This document shows, piece by piece, positions 24,645-32,785 of a DNA stretch of 63,885 nt. The stretch's first letter is position 1. Each line of letters opens with the position of its first letter. The stretch is from Burkholderiales bacterium (lineage in GTDB: Bacteria > Pseudomonadota > Gammaproteobacteria > Burkholderiales > Casimicrobiaceae). The notes below the pieces were generated by a model. That model worked only from the letters and a program-made list of their open reading frames with translations, made no database searches and was not told the origin of the DNA. The translations under genes were made by a program, and so were the position numbers. The stretch covers positions 1-63,885 of the forward strand of contig JAGNQL010000004.1 of assembly GCA_017989135.1 (NCBI GenBank), written 5' to 3'.

Positions 24645-25529
24645 ATGACGAATACCGCATTTGAGGCCTGGGCCACGACTCATCGTGCGCGCATTGAGAG
24701 CGCACTAACACGCTGGACACCCGCTGCCGAACTCACGACCGGCCGCCTGCTTGAGTCGATGCGCTACAGCGCGCTCGGCGGCGGCAAGCGCATGCGTGCG
24801 CTCCTTTCTTACGCCACAGCCGAGGCTATCGGAGAGACGGCCGAAGTGGCCGATCACGCCGCTGCTGCCGTAGAACTGATTCACGCGTATTCACTCATTC
24901 ACGACGACATGCCGTGCATGGACGACGACGCGATGCGTCGCGGCAAACCGACGAACCACATCGCGTTTGGCGACGCCACGGCGATGCTTGCGGGCGACGC
25001 GATGCAGCCGCTTGCGTTTGCCGTTTTGCTCGCTGCGCCGGTCGCCGCGACGGGCGTTGTAACAGCCGCCAAGCAATTGGCCGATGCGTCCGGCGCGTAC
25101 GGCATGGCCGGTGGGCAGGCGATTGATTTAGCCAACGTTGGCAAGCCGATGACGCTCGCGGCGCTCGAAGAGATGCACGCGATGAAAACCGGCGCGATGT
25201 TTGAGGCAGCGGTGTTGTTGCCTGCGCTCTTGACTGAGGAAGACGACGCCACGCTTGCTGCGCTGACCGTGTACGCACAGAAAATCGGCCTCACGTTTCA
25301 AGTCGTGGATGACGTGCTCGACGCCACGGCCGACAGCGCCACACTCGGCAAGACCGCGGGCAAGGACGCAGCCAACGACAAACCCACGTTTGTCTCACTC
25401 ATGGGCATCGAAGCGGCGACGCGGTACGCACATGAACTAACGGCTGCCGCGATCAATGCGTTGCCCGCACACCTGAACACTACACGCCTGACCGAACTTG
25501 CGCGGTCAATGGCGGAAAGAACTGCGTAA
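24645..25529 (+). CDS. ispA: Farnesyl diphosphate synthase (polyprenyl synthetase)
   Basis: A 294-residue short-chain prenyl transferase that condenses IPP with DMAPP/GPP. The first Asp-rich motif is DDMPCMDDDAMRRG near residue 86 and the second, DDVLDATAD, near 223. KTGAMFEAAV near 180 is also conserved. The short chain-length determinant before the first Asp motif (YSLIHDDMP) and two residues between Asp pairs fit a bacterial FPP synthase. The middle gene of the xseB-ispA-dxs operon; its TAA is followed directly by the dxs ATG. Confidence 0.95.
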   Translation: MTNTAFEAWATTHRARIESALTRWTPAAELTTGRLLESMRYSALGGGKRMRALLSYATAEAIGETAEVADHAAAAVELIHAYSLIHDDMPCMDDDAMRRGKPTNHIAFGDATAMLAGDAMQPLAFAVLLAAPVAATGVVTAAKQLADASGAYGMAGGQAIDLANVGKPMTLAALEEMHAMKTGAMFEAAVLLPALLTEEDDATLAALTVYAQKIGLTFQVVDDVLDATADSATLGKTAGKDAANDKPTFVSLMGIEAATRYAHELTAAAINALPAHLNTTRLTELARSMAERTA

Positions 25530-27377
25530 ATGTCTCTGCTGGAACACATCGACGAACCGGCGCAACTGCGCGCGCAACCGCAAACAGCGCTTGTCGGCGT
25601 GTGCGATGAAGTGCGCGCGTTTGTGCTTGATTCGGTATCGAAAACGGGCGGACACTTGTCGTCGAATTTGGGCGTGGTGGAACTCACCGTCGCGCTGCAC
25701 TACTGCTTCGATACGCCGCATGATCGAATCGTGTGGGACGTTGGGCATCAGTGCTATCCGCACAAAATTTTGACCGGTCGTCGCGACCGCATGAACACGC
25801 TTCGGCAATGGCGCGGCCTTGCGGGTTTTCCGAAGCGCGACGAAAGTCCGTACGACACGTTCGGCGTGGCGCATTCGTCGACCAGCATTTCCGCAGCGCT
25901 CGGCATGGCCGTCGCCGCGAAAGCCAAAGGCGAATCTCGGCACGTGGTCGCGATCATCGGCGACGGTTCGATGACGGCGGGCATGGCGTTCGAAGCGCTC
26001 AACAACGCTGGCGCGATGAACACCAATTTGCTGGTGATTTTGAACGATAACGAGATGTCGATCAGCGAACCGGTGGGCGCGTTGAACAACTATTTGTCGC
26101 GCCTACTCGCGAGCAAAACCTACGGCAAAGTGCGTAGCGTGGGCAAGAGCATGCTGTCGGCGATTCCGCCGGTGTCGCGCTTTGCTCGGCGTTGGGAAGA
26201 GCACATGAAAGGCATGGTTTTGCCCGGCACGATGTGGGAAGAATTTGGATTCAATTACATCGGCCCGATTGATGGTCACGATGTGAACTTGCTGGTGGAT
26301 ACGCTCAACAAGGTGAAAGAGCTGCCAGGCCCACAGTTTTTGCATGTGCTCACGCGCAAAGGCGCGGGCTACGATCGCGCGGAAGACGATCCGATTCTGT
26401 ATCACGGCGTTCCGAAGTTCGATCACGTTGCGGGCATTCCCGCTGCGCCCGCGACGGTGCCGAAGAAAACGTATTCCGACATCTTCGGCGACTGGCTATG
26501 TGACGCCGTTGCCGCCGACAAGCGCATCGTCGGCATCACGCCCGCGATGCGCGAAGGCTCCGGCATGGTGCGCTTCTCGAAAGAGCATCCGGACAATTAT
26601 TTTGACGTCGGCATCGCCGAGCAACACAGCGTGACCTTCGCGGCGGGCCTGGCCTGCGAAGGCATGACGCCGGTCGTCGCGATTTACTCGACGTTCTTGC
26701 AGCGCGCGTACGACCAACTCGTGCACGACGTGGTGTTACAAAAGCTTCCCGTGGTGTTCGCGATTGATCGCGCGGGATTGGTCGGCGCCGACGGCCCGAC
26801 GCATGCGGGCTCGTTCGACGTGGCGTTTATGCGCTGCTTGCCGAACATAACGATCATGAGCGCATCAAGCGCCGCCGAATGTCGCGCGATGCTCTCGCTC
26901 GCCGTCGCGTTGCAATCGCCTGTCGCCGTGCGTTATCCACGCGGTGCGGCGCATGGTGCGGCAGATGCTGCGATTGCGCCGCTCGAACTCGGCAAAGGCG
27001 AAGTGCGGCGCACTGGCGAGAAGCTTGCAATTCTTGCGTGGGGCTCGATGCTGCATCCGGCGCTGGTGGCGGGCGAAGCGCTCAACGCGACCGTCGTGAA
27101 CATGCGTTTCGTGAAGCCCATCGACGAAATATTGCTGCGCGAAATCGCCGCAACGCACCCGCTCATCGTCACCGTGGAAGAAGCGAGCGTGCAAGGCAGC
27201 GCGGGCGGGGCGGTCACTGAATTTTTGGCCAATGCGGGACTGAATAATCGCGTGCATACGCTGGGCTTACCCGATACGTTTATCGATCAGGGCGACCCGG
27301 CGGTGATGTTGGCTTCCGTGGGGTTGGATGCGGCTGGGATTGAGGCGAGCGTGCGGGCTGCGCTAACGACTTTATAG
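25530..27377 (+). CDS. dxs: 1-deoxy-D-xylulose-5-phosphate synthase
   Basis: A 615-residue thiamine diphosphate enzyme catalysing the first step of the MEP isoprenoid pathway (pyruvate plus glyceraldehyde 3-phosphate). [17 protein letters not shown] near residue 50, [16 protein letters not shown] near 80 and the ThDP motif [19 protein letters not shown] (about 145-175, ending NDNEMSIS) are all present. The transketolase-like domain has [18 protein letters not shown] near 365. Together with ispA it supplies farnesyl diphosphate. Length normal. A palindromic element starts at its stop codon. Confidence 0.97.
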   Translation: MSLLEHIDEPAQLRAQPQTALVGVCDEVRAFVLDSVSKTGGHLSSNLGVVELTVALHYCFDTPHDRIVWDVGHQCYPHKILTGRRDRMNTLRQWRGLAGFPKRDESPYDTFGVAHSSTSISAALGMAVAAKAKGESRHVVAIIGDGSMTAGMAFEALNNAGAMNTNLLVILNDNEMSISEPVGALNNYLSRLLASKTYGKVRSVGKSMLSAIPPVSRFARRWEEHMKGMVLPGTMWEEFGFNYIGPIDGHDVNLLVDTLNKVKELPGPQFLHVLTRKGAGYDRAEDDPILYHGVPKFDHVAGIPAAPATVPKKTYSDIFGDWLCDAVAADKRIVGITPAMREGSGMVRFSKEHPDNYFDVGIAEQHSVTFAAGLACEGMTPVVAIYSTFLQRAYDQLVHDVVLQKLPVVFAIDRAGLVGADGPTHAGSFDVAFMRCLPNITIMSASSAAECRAMLSLAVALQSPVAVRYPRGAAHGAADAAIAPLELGKGEVRRTGEKLAILAWGSMLHPALVAGEALNATVVNMRFVKPIDEILLREIAATHPLIVTVEEASVQGSAGGAVTEFLANAGLNNRVHTLGLPDTFIDQGDPAVMLASVGLDAAGIEASVRAALTTL

Positions 27378-27485
27378 CGCCAGCGACTGCCAGGCGGCGC
27401 ATACAGGCCGCTTTATCGGTTTGTCGACATACTGCATTTCTGACCTGTAACGTCCGCCCGACAGTCGTTCGTGCCTGAAAGCTGT
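27370..27485. repeat. Bipartite palindromic element, copy F
   Basis: The hairpin GCGCCAGCGACTGCCAGGCGGCGC and the hairpin TAACGTCCGCCCGACAGTCGTT-like sequence flank TTGTCGACATACTGCATTTC. The right end GAAAGCTGTCTC is a worn AAAGCTGTTA. It fills the entire space between the dxs stop codon (27375-27377) and the glutaminase fragment (stop at 27488). Confidence 0.7.
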
Positions 27486-27487
27486 CT

Positions 27488-27796
27488 CTAGAAAATTGAG
27501 CGTCCGGTCAGCGACGTGAACATCTCCAGCGCCATCGAACCGGCGTGGCTGTTACCGCTTTCTTCGAGCGCGGGCGACCAGACGCAGATGCCGCATTCGC
27601 CCGGCAAAATCGCGACGATGCCGCCGCCCACGCCACTCTTGGCGGGCAGGCCGACGCGAAACGCGAAGTCACCCGCGGCGTCGTAGGTGCCGCAGGTGAG
27701 CATCAGGGCCGACAAACGTTTGGCGGAACTTGGGTCAATCACGACGCTCCCATTCAACAGATTGACGCGCATGTTTGCCAAGAACCTAACGGCGCA
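27488..27796 (-). pseudogene. Glutaminase C-terminal fragment (partial duplicate)
   Basis: About 100 residues (CAVRFLANMRVNLLNGSVV to SLTGRSIF) match the C-terminal third of the glutaminase encoded at 31847-32761. They are nearly identical, and the DNA is about 90 percent alike by eye; most differences are third-base changes. Upstream of residue LANM the similarity ends abruptly and the frame runs into unrelated sequence. The catalytic Ser-Lys region is absent, so this cannot be an active enzyme. The two copies are in the same orientation, 4.4 kb apart, and enclose the regulator and propeller genes. Confidence 0.9.
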
Positions 27797-27891
27797 ATCC
27801 GCGTTCATTCTGTGTAAATCTGTGGCAAAAAAAGTGCGCACACGATGCTTAAGTTCGGTGGATTGCCGGGTAACCTCCCTTTTGCAGAAGC

Positions 27892-30177
27892 TCACCTCAC
27901 AGGCTTTGCAATCATCAAGTCCAACACTGCTGGCGCTTCACGGGCCACGATGACGGTCTGCCCGTCGCGGCTAACGGCGATGTTGGTGCCGACCGCCGTC
28001 GGCGCGGTGCTGATCGTCGTTTGCTTGGCGGTGTCGAGCTCAAATCGGACAAGTTCCGCCATGCCCGCTGCGTTGCGGTTCGCGTACCACAGCGCTCCCT
28101 TTCCGAGCGCCCAGTCGAAGCGTGAACCGTCATCGAGCGGAACCTTGAGCGGGCTGCATTTAAACGTGTCGAGTGCGCAGCGGGTGGCACCGGTGAGCTG
28201 GGGTTGGGTGAACACTAGATCGTTGTCGACGATGGCGAAGCTGCTCACCAGCGGCAGCGGCAGGCGTTGCACCGGGCCGCCACTGACAGCCGCGCGCTGC
28301 AAGCGCATGGCGTGATCGACCAGTTCGCCGTAGACGATGTCGCGCCCGTCAGCGAGAGGGACGGCATTGTTCACTTGTTGACCAAGGTGGCTTAACGTGC
28401 TGACGGCGTGAGTGGCGAGGTCAATGCGCACGGCGCGCTGCACGGCGGTGCCATCTGCCGTGGCCGCGATTTGCACGGCGAACACGGCATTGCCATCGGC
28501 CGACCAGTGCGGCTGGATGTAGCGTGCGTCGGCTGGAAAGGGTAGGCGCGTTGCGTCGTCGCTGTTGCCCGGCGTGGGCTCGCCGATGCTGGCGATGTGG
28601 ATCGCGTCGCCGCCGCTGCGGTTGGAGGCGAACACTACACGCTTGCCGTCAGGGGAGAATTCCGGCTGATTGGTGTAGCGAGTGGAAGGCCAACGCTGTC
28701 GTCCAAGCGCTGCCGGTTGTGCGGTGCTGCTGAGCCAGAGATCGGCGCGGTAGGTGGCCGATTCGTACACTATTTTGCCGTCCTTGCTGATGTCTGGGAA
28801 GCGGGCACCGCGCGCTCCGATGAGGCGCGCGCTCCCGTCAGCCAGCGCCACGGCGTTTAGCGCACGAAAGCCCAACCAATCAGCCGCCACCAACAATCCG
28901 CCGCCTTCGGGCTGCCACGCCACACCATAGGCCAGCCCCTCCAGCGGCGAGGCAGGCCGCGCGTTGCGCACCATTGTGTTGTCGGACCCCGGCGCGCCAG
29001 GGTTGGCGAGCGCGAGCGTCCAGAGTCGGGCGTGCGATTGTGTGCCACGAAAGAATGCGACGTAATTGCCGTCCGCGCTTACGCGGGGGTAAGCGTCGTG
29101 ACCGTCCCCGGGAGCCGGGGCGGTGAGCTGGACTTTGCTGCCGCTTGCTAGGTCATGGCGCAGCAGCGCACGTGGATGCTCAGTGCGAGGCAGCGCAGCG
29201 TAAATCAGCGCGCGACCGTCTGGCGTGACGTCAAACACTGGCTGCGGGCGGTCACTGCAGTCGACCAGATCATTGTCTGCCGCGCGTTCGAAGTCACGTA
29301 GTGCAATAGCGCAATCCGCCGCGCTATGCGCGACGCTGTTTGACGTAGCAGGCCGCCGCCACCAGTAGAGTATGCCCCGACCGTCGGGCGTAAATATTGG
29401 CGAGGCCATGCGCACGCCAGTCCGTGCAAAGCTGCGCTGTCGGCCGCTGGCGATGTCCTGAATCACGATTTCGGACACGTCCTCCGCGCTGCGCACGTAG
29501 ACAACGGATGCGCCGTCCGGCGAAAAACGCGGCGAGCTCTCGGAGAGCGGAGAGCTGGCAAAGGGGATCGCCGCATTCACCTGCTGCACGAGATCAGCGC
29601 TCGGGCCGTCGGCGCTGGCACGCGCATACGTCCTGTAGAGCGCGAAACACGCCAGCGCGACGAAGCAAGCAATCGCGCACCAGCTCAGCCACCGCCAGGA
29701 GGCCCGTTTCGCCAGTGCGGGCGGCGAGGTTAGAGTCCGATCGATCACCGCCACGTTCTCGGGCTCGCTGGCCGGCCCATTTGCCGTTGTCAGCGCAGGC
29801 CCAGCCTGAGGCGCTGGCGCTGGCGTTTGCGCCGCAGATTGCACCGGCGCAATCAGGCGATAGCCTACCTTGGGCAATGTCTCGATGTAGCGTGGCGCTT
29901 TGGGATCGTCCGAGAGAGCGGTGCGCAGCTCGGCCACGGCACGGGAGAGAACTTCGTCGTTGACCATCCGCCGCGGCCAGACGTCGTTGAGTAACGTCTC
30001 CCGGCTCACAGCCGCGCCCGGTTCGGCCGCGAGCCGAAGCAGCACGTCCATCAAAATTGGGCGCAGGCGCGTCGTTTGGTCGTCGCCCGAGATTTCGTGG
30101 GACACCGGGTCGACCACGAAGTCGCCGATTCGGAGCGTCGTTCGCGCGCGCCAAGAAAGGTTTTGGGGCTTTTGCAC
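27892..30177 (-). CDS. CadC/OmpR-type winged-helix regulator with TolB-like propeller
   Basis: About 761 residues from the GTG at 30177; the frame runs upstream to 30399 but that part has no domain and crosses the promoter region. The N-terminal winged helix (about 10-115) includes LRIGDFVVDPVSHEI, SRETLLNDVWPRRMVNDEVLSRAVAELR and IETLPKVGYRLIAPV. A Pro/Ala linker and a membrane helix near 158-178 (WLSWCAIACFVALACFALY) follow. A large beta-propeller with TolB/PD40 blades makes up the rest (SPRFSPDGASVVYVRS, YTNQPEFSPDGKRVVFASNRSGG). This is a one-component membrane sensor: DNA-binding inside, propeller outside. It is divergent from the NHL protein gene, a likely target. Confidence 0.85.
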   Translation of the reverse strand: MQKPQNLSWRARTTLRIGDFVVDPVSHEISGDDQTTRLRPILMDVLLRLAAEPGAAVSRETLLNDVWPRRMVNDEVLSRAVAELRTALSDDPKAPRYIETLPKVGYRLIAPVQSAAQTPAPAPQAGPALTTANGPASEPENVAVIDRTLTSPPALAKRASWRWLSWCAIACFVALACFALYRTYARASADGPSADLVQQVNAAIPFASSPLSESSPRFSPDGASVVYVRSAEDVSEIVIQDIASGRQRSFARTGVRMASPIFTPDGRGILYWWRRPATSNSVAHSAADCAIALRDFERAADNDLVDCSDRPQPVFDVTPDGRALIYAALPRTEHPRALLRHDLASGSKVQLTAPAPGDGHDAYPRVSADGNYVAFFRGTQSHARLWTLALANPGAPGSDNTMVRNARPASPLEGLAYGVAWQPEGGGLLVAADWLGFRALNAVALADGSARLIGARGARFPDISKDGKIVYESATYRADLWLSSTAQPAALGRQRWPSTRYTNQPEFSPDGKRVVFASNRSGGDAIHIASIGEPTPGNSDDATRLPFPADARYIQPHWSADGNAVFAVQIAATADGTAVQRAVRIDLATHAVSTLSHLGQQVNNAVPLADGRDIVYGELVDHAMRLQRAAVSGGPVQRLPLPLVSSFAIVDNDLVFTQPQLTGATRCALDTFKCSPLKVPLDDGSRFDWALGKGALWYANRNAAGMAELVRFELDTAKQTTISTAPTAVGTNIAVSRDGQTVIVAREAPAVLDLMIAKPVR

Positions 30178-30313
30178 CGCGCAACTATACGGCGCGAGCG
30201 GTGGTTTTTCGCGGTCGGAGATTTTTTGGAAGAAAAAGAGAGAACTTGCACCGCGCGTGCGGTTGGTAGGGCGCGGAGTATGGCGGCTTCTACTACCCCG
30301 CTTCGAGGTTTCT
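30178..30313. promoter_or_regulatory. Divergent promoter region of regulator and propeller gene
   Basis: 136 bases between the regulator start (minus) and the exported propeller gene (plus). It must hold both promoters. CadC-like regulators usually bind near their divergent target. I see an AT-rich stretch at about 30220-30245 but no clear operator. If the longer regulator frame is used, this region would instead be coding. Confidence 0.4.
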
Positions 30314-31696
30314 ATGATTCGTCGCCTGCTGTTGCTTATTGCAGCGCTTCTGAGCTTTTCGCTGTACGTCGTTCCGCTTGCTGCGCAGACGGCGTGCACT
30401 TCTCGCCTGTTCGTCGCCGGTTATGGCAGCACTGTCCATGTGTACGACGCCTGTAGCGGCGCGTTCCAACGCACGCTCGACAGTCGCACGCGCATCAACG
30501 GCGCGCAGGCGATCAAGGAGGGGCCAGACGGCCACATCTACGTGGTGAGCGAGAACACGCAGAAAATTCTCAAATATCACCGCGACACGCTCGATTTTCT
30601 GGGTGAATTTGTGACGACATCCGGCAACCCAACCGGCATCGCCTTTGATCCTCAGGGGCGCCTGTATGTGGGACGCTACGAGGCGAGCGCCGTGTCGCGC
30701 TTCACGAGCGCTGGGGTGTTACTAGACGAGCCAGTGGCGCGCAACACGTCCGTGCTGTTTGGGCCCGACAACGGCCTCACTTTCGGCCCGGACGGCAAGC
30801 TCTATATCCCCGGCTACGACTCCAACAACGTCGTCAGCTACGACCCGACGAGCGGCGAAGTGGCGGTGGCGATTCCGGCCAACGCGCAGGATGTCGCGGG
30901 CTCCCGCGGCCTGTTGGTGGCGAAGGACAACCAACACCTATGGTTCACCGCAGAGCTCTCGGGTCAACTCTTCAAATTCAACGTTGCGACCAAGGCGCTC
31001 ACACTCGTCACCCGGGACCTGACTCGGCCCACCGGCATCGCCTACGCGCCCGACGGCACACTACTCGTCGTGTCCAGCGGCGCGGTTATCCGCGTTGATC
31101 CCGCGACTGGCGCGCGCCTCGGCACACTGGTGCCCGCTGGCAGCGGTGGCCTGAGCATGCCGACTTATCTGGCCGTCGTCGGCCCCCGGGCCGTCGCAAC
31201 GGCGGTCGATGTCATTGAATACTTCAACATCAGCCTCAACAAATACTTCATCACCGGCAGACAGAGCGAACAGGCCGCTCTCGATGGCTCCCCAGCAGCC
31301 TTTCGCCGCACCGGAGCCCGCTTCGCTGCATGGGCCGCGGCAGGTGCGCCTGCAGGCACTGAGCCGATCTGCCGGTTTTATCTGCCCCCCGAGAAAGGCG
31401 GGCCAAACAGTCACTTCTACGGCCGCCCGGTCGACTGCGACTTGGTGCGGGCAAAAGGTGGCCCAATGTTCGAGTACGAAGGAGAGGACTTCGCCGTCGC
31501 AGTTCCGACGAACGACACCTGCCCGGCCGCCGCGCCGGTCACGGTCTTCCGCTCGTTTAACAATCGCGTCGCACAGAATGATGGCAACCACCGCTACACC
31601 GCTTCCACCGCGCGCTACGATGGGATGACGGCCAAAGGCTGGACAGCGGAAGGCGCGGTGTTCTGTGCAGATGCTGCCGTGGACGGGACTGAGTAG
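30314..31696 (+). CDS. Exported NHL/SMP-30-type beta-propeller with C-terminal DUF5648
   Basis: A 460-residue protein starting at the ATG at 30314. The signal peptide is IRRLLLLIAALLSFSLYVVPLAAQ. Residues about 30-295 are NHL-like propeller blades (GPDGHIYVVSENTQKILKYH, GLTFGPDGKLYIPGYDSNNV, GIAYAPDGTLLVVSSGAV). From about 305 to the end is a DUF5648-type lectin-like domain, with EYFNISLNKYFITGR, FYLPPEKGGPNSHFYG, TVFRSFNNRVAQNDGNHRYT and GWTAEGAVFC. The combination suggests an extracytoplasmic ligand-binding protein. It is the likely partner or target of the divergent propeller-bearing regulator. Confidence 0.82.
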   Translation: MIRRLLLLIAALLSFSLYVVPLAAQTACTSRLFVAGYGSTVHVYDACSGAFQRTLDSRTRINGAQAIKEGPDGHIYVVSENTQKILKYHRDTLDFLGEFVTTSGNPTGIAFDPQGRLYVGRYEASAVSRFTSAGVLLDEPVARNTSVLFGPDNGLTFGPDGKLYIPGYDSNNVVSYDPTSGEVAVAIPANAQDVAGSRGLLVAKDNQHLWFTAELSGQLFKFNVATKALTLVTRDLTRPTGIAYAPDGTLLVVSSGAVIRVDPATGARLGTLVPAGSGGLSMPTYLAVVGPRAVATAVDVIEYFNISLNKYFITGRQSEQAALDGSPAAFRRTGARFAAWAAAGAPAGTEPICRFYLPPEKGGPNSHFYGRPVDCDLVRAKGGPMFEYEGEDFAVAVPTNDTCPAAAPVTVFRSFNNRVAQNDGNHRYTASTARYDGMTAKGWTAEGAVFCADAAVDGTE

Positions 31697-31723
31697 CGGA
31701 GTGGAAACACCGAGTGCTCGAAC

Positions 31724-31846
31724 CAATAGCTTTATAGCCAAACCCGCTATTAGAAGGGGGTTTCAGGCCATTTTCTCTATTTGTCGATAGCACGATAAAC
31801 TTCGCCACAGCGCACGAACACTGGTCATTTCAACGAAAAGTTGTTA
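31724..31846. repeat. Bipartite palindromic element, copy K (degenerate)
   Basis: AATAGCTTTATAGCC at the left and CGAAAAGTTGTTA at the right are worn terminal repeats. The centre TTGTCGATAGCACGATAAA is recognisable; the hairpins are poor. It follows the glutaminase stop codon (minus strand, 31847) directly. Confidence 0.45.
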
Positions 31847-32761
31847 CTAGAAAATCGAACGTCCGGTCAGCGACGTAAACATTTCCAGTGCCATCGAACC
31901 GGCGAGGCTGTTGCCACTTTCTTCGAGCGCGGGCGACCAGACGCAGATGCCGCATTCGCCCGGCAAAATCGCGACAATTCCGCCACCCACGCCGCTCTTG
32001 GCGGGCAGGCCGACGCGAAACGCGAAATCCCCCGCGGCGTCGTAGGTGCCGCAGGTGAGCATCAACGCCGACAAACGTTTGGCGGAACTTGGGTCAATCA
32101 CGACACTCCCGTTAAACGGATTGACGCCCTTGTTCGCGAGAAACCCAACGGCGCGCGCCAGCTCAACGCAGCTCATTTCGATCGCGCAGTGATGGCAATA
32201 CGCGGTGATGACTTCGCCGACGCGATTGTTGAGATTGCCGAAGCTCTTCATGAAATGCGCCATCGCGGCGTTCCGCGACGACGTGCGCACTTCTGATTCC
32301 CCCACGCGGCCGTTGATCTGGACGCCGGGCGCGTTCGCGAGATCGCGCACGAAATCTAGAAGCGCCTCTTGCGGGTTTTCGTACTGCGAGGCGAGCATGT
32401 CAGTGATGACGAGCGCGCCAGCGTTGATGAACGGGTTTCGCGGTTTGCCTTGCTCCCGTTCTAACTGAACCAATGAATTAAACGGATTGCCCGAAGGTTC
32501 GCGCCCCACGCGCGACCACAGCGAATCGCCCTCACGTTGAAACGCGAGCGTCAACGCAAAAAGCTTCGAGATCGACTGGATCGAGAAGCGCTTGGTCGCG
32601 TCGCCCACCGCGAAAACGTTCCCTGCGAAGTCCACCACCGCCATCCCGAACTGATCGGGCGAAACACTCGCCAACTCCGGAATGTACGAGGCGACATTGC
32701 CCTCGCCGATGACAGGCTGTAGCGCGGCGTAGATTCGGTCGAGCGTGGGTTGGTAATTCAT
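31847..32761 (-). CDS. glsA: Glutaminase
   Basis: A 304-residue serine-dependent beta-lactamase-like glutaminase that converts glutamine to glutamate and ammonia in the cytoplasm. The catalytic Ser-x-x-Lys is in FSIQSISKLFALTL near residue 62. Other family marks are GREPSGNPFNSLVQLE near 86, NAGALVITDML near 112, HHCAIEMSCVELARA near 190 and GVGGGIVAILPGECGICVWSPAL near 260. Length is standard. A partial second copy of its 3' third lies 4.4 kb away (27488). It ends in the DUF3683 gene's 3' neighbourhood, on the same strand, with 24 bases between. Confidence 0.96.
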   Translation of the reverse strand: MNYQPTLDRIYAALQPVIGEGNVASYIPELASVSPDQFGMAVVDFAGNVFAVGDATKRFSIQSISKLFALTLAFQREGDSLWSRVGREPSGNPFNSLVQLEREQGKPRNPFINAGALVITDMLASQYENPQEALLDFVRDLANAPGVQINGRVGESEVRTSSRNAAMAHFMKSFGNLNNRVGEVITAYCHHCAIEMSCVELARAVGFLANKGVNPFNGSVVIDPSSAKRLSALMLTCGTYDAAGDFAFRVGLPAKSGVGGGIVAILPGECGICVWSPALEESGNSLAGSMALEMFTSLTGRSIF

Positions 32762-32785
32762 GATGCGGCCCTTAACGAACCACGA

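Noticed and set aside
29900..30313. N-terminal extension of the NHL/DUF5648 protein upstream of 30314
   Set aside because: The ATG at 30314 begins a perfect signal peptide; the upstream part overlaps the regulator gene antisense and has no similarity.
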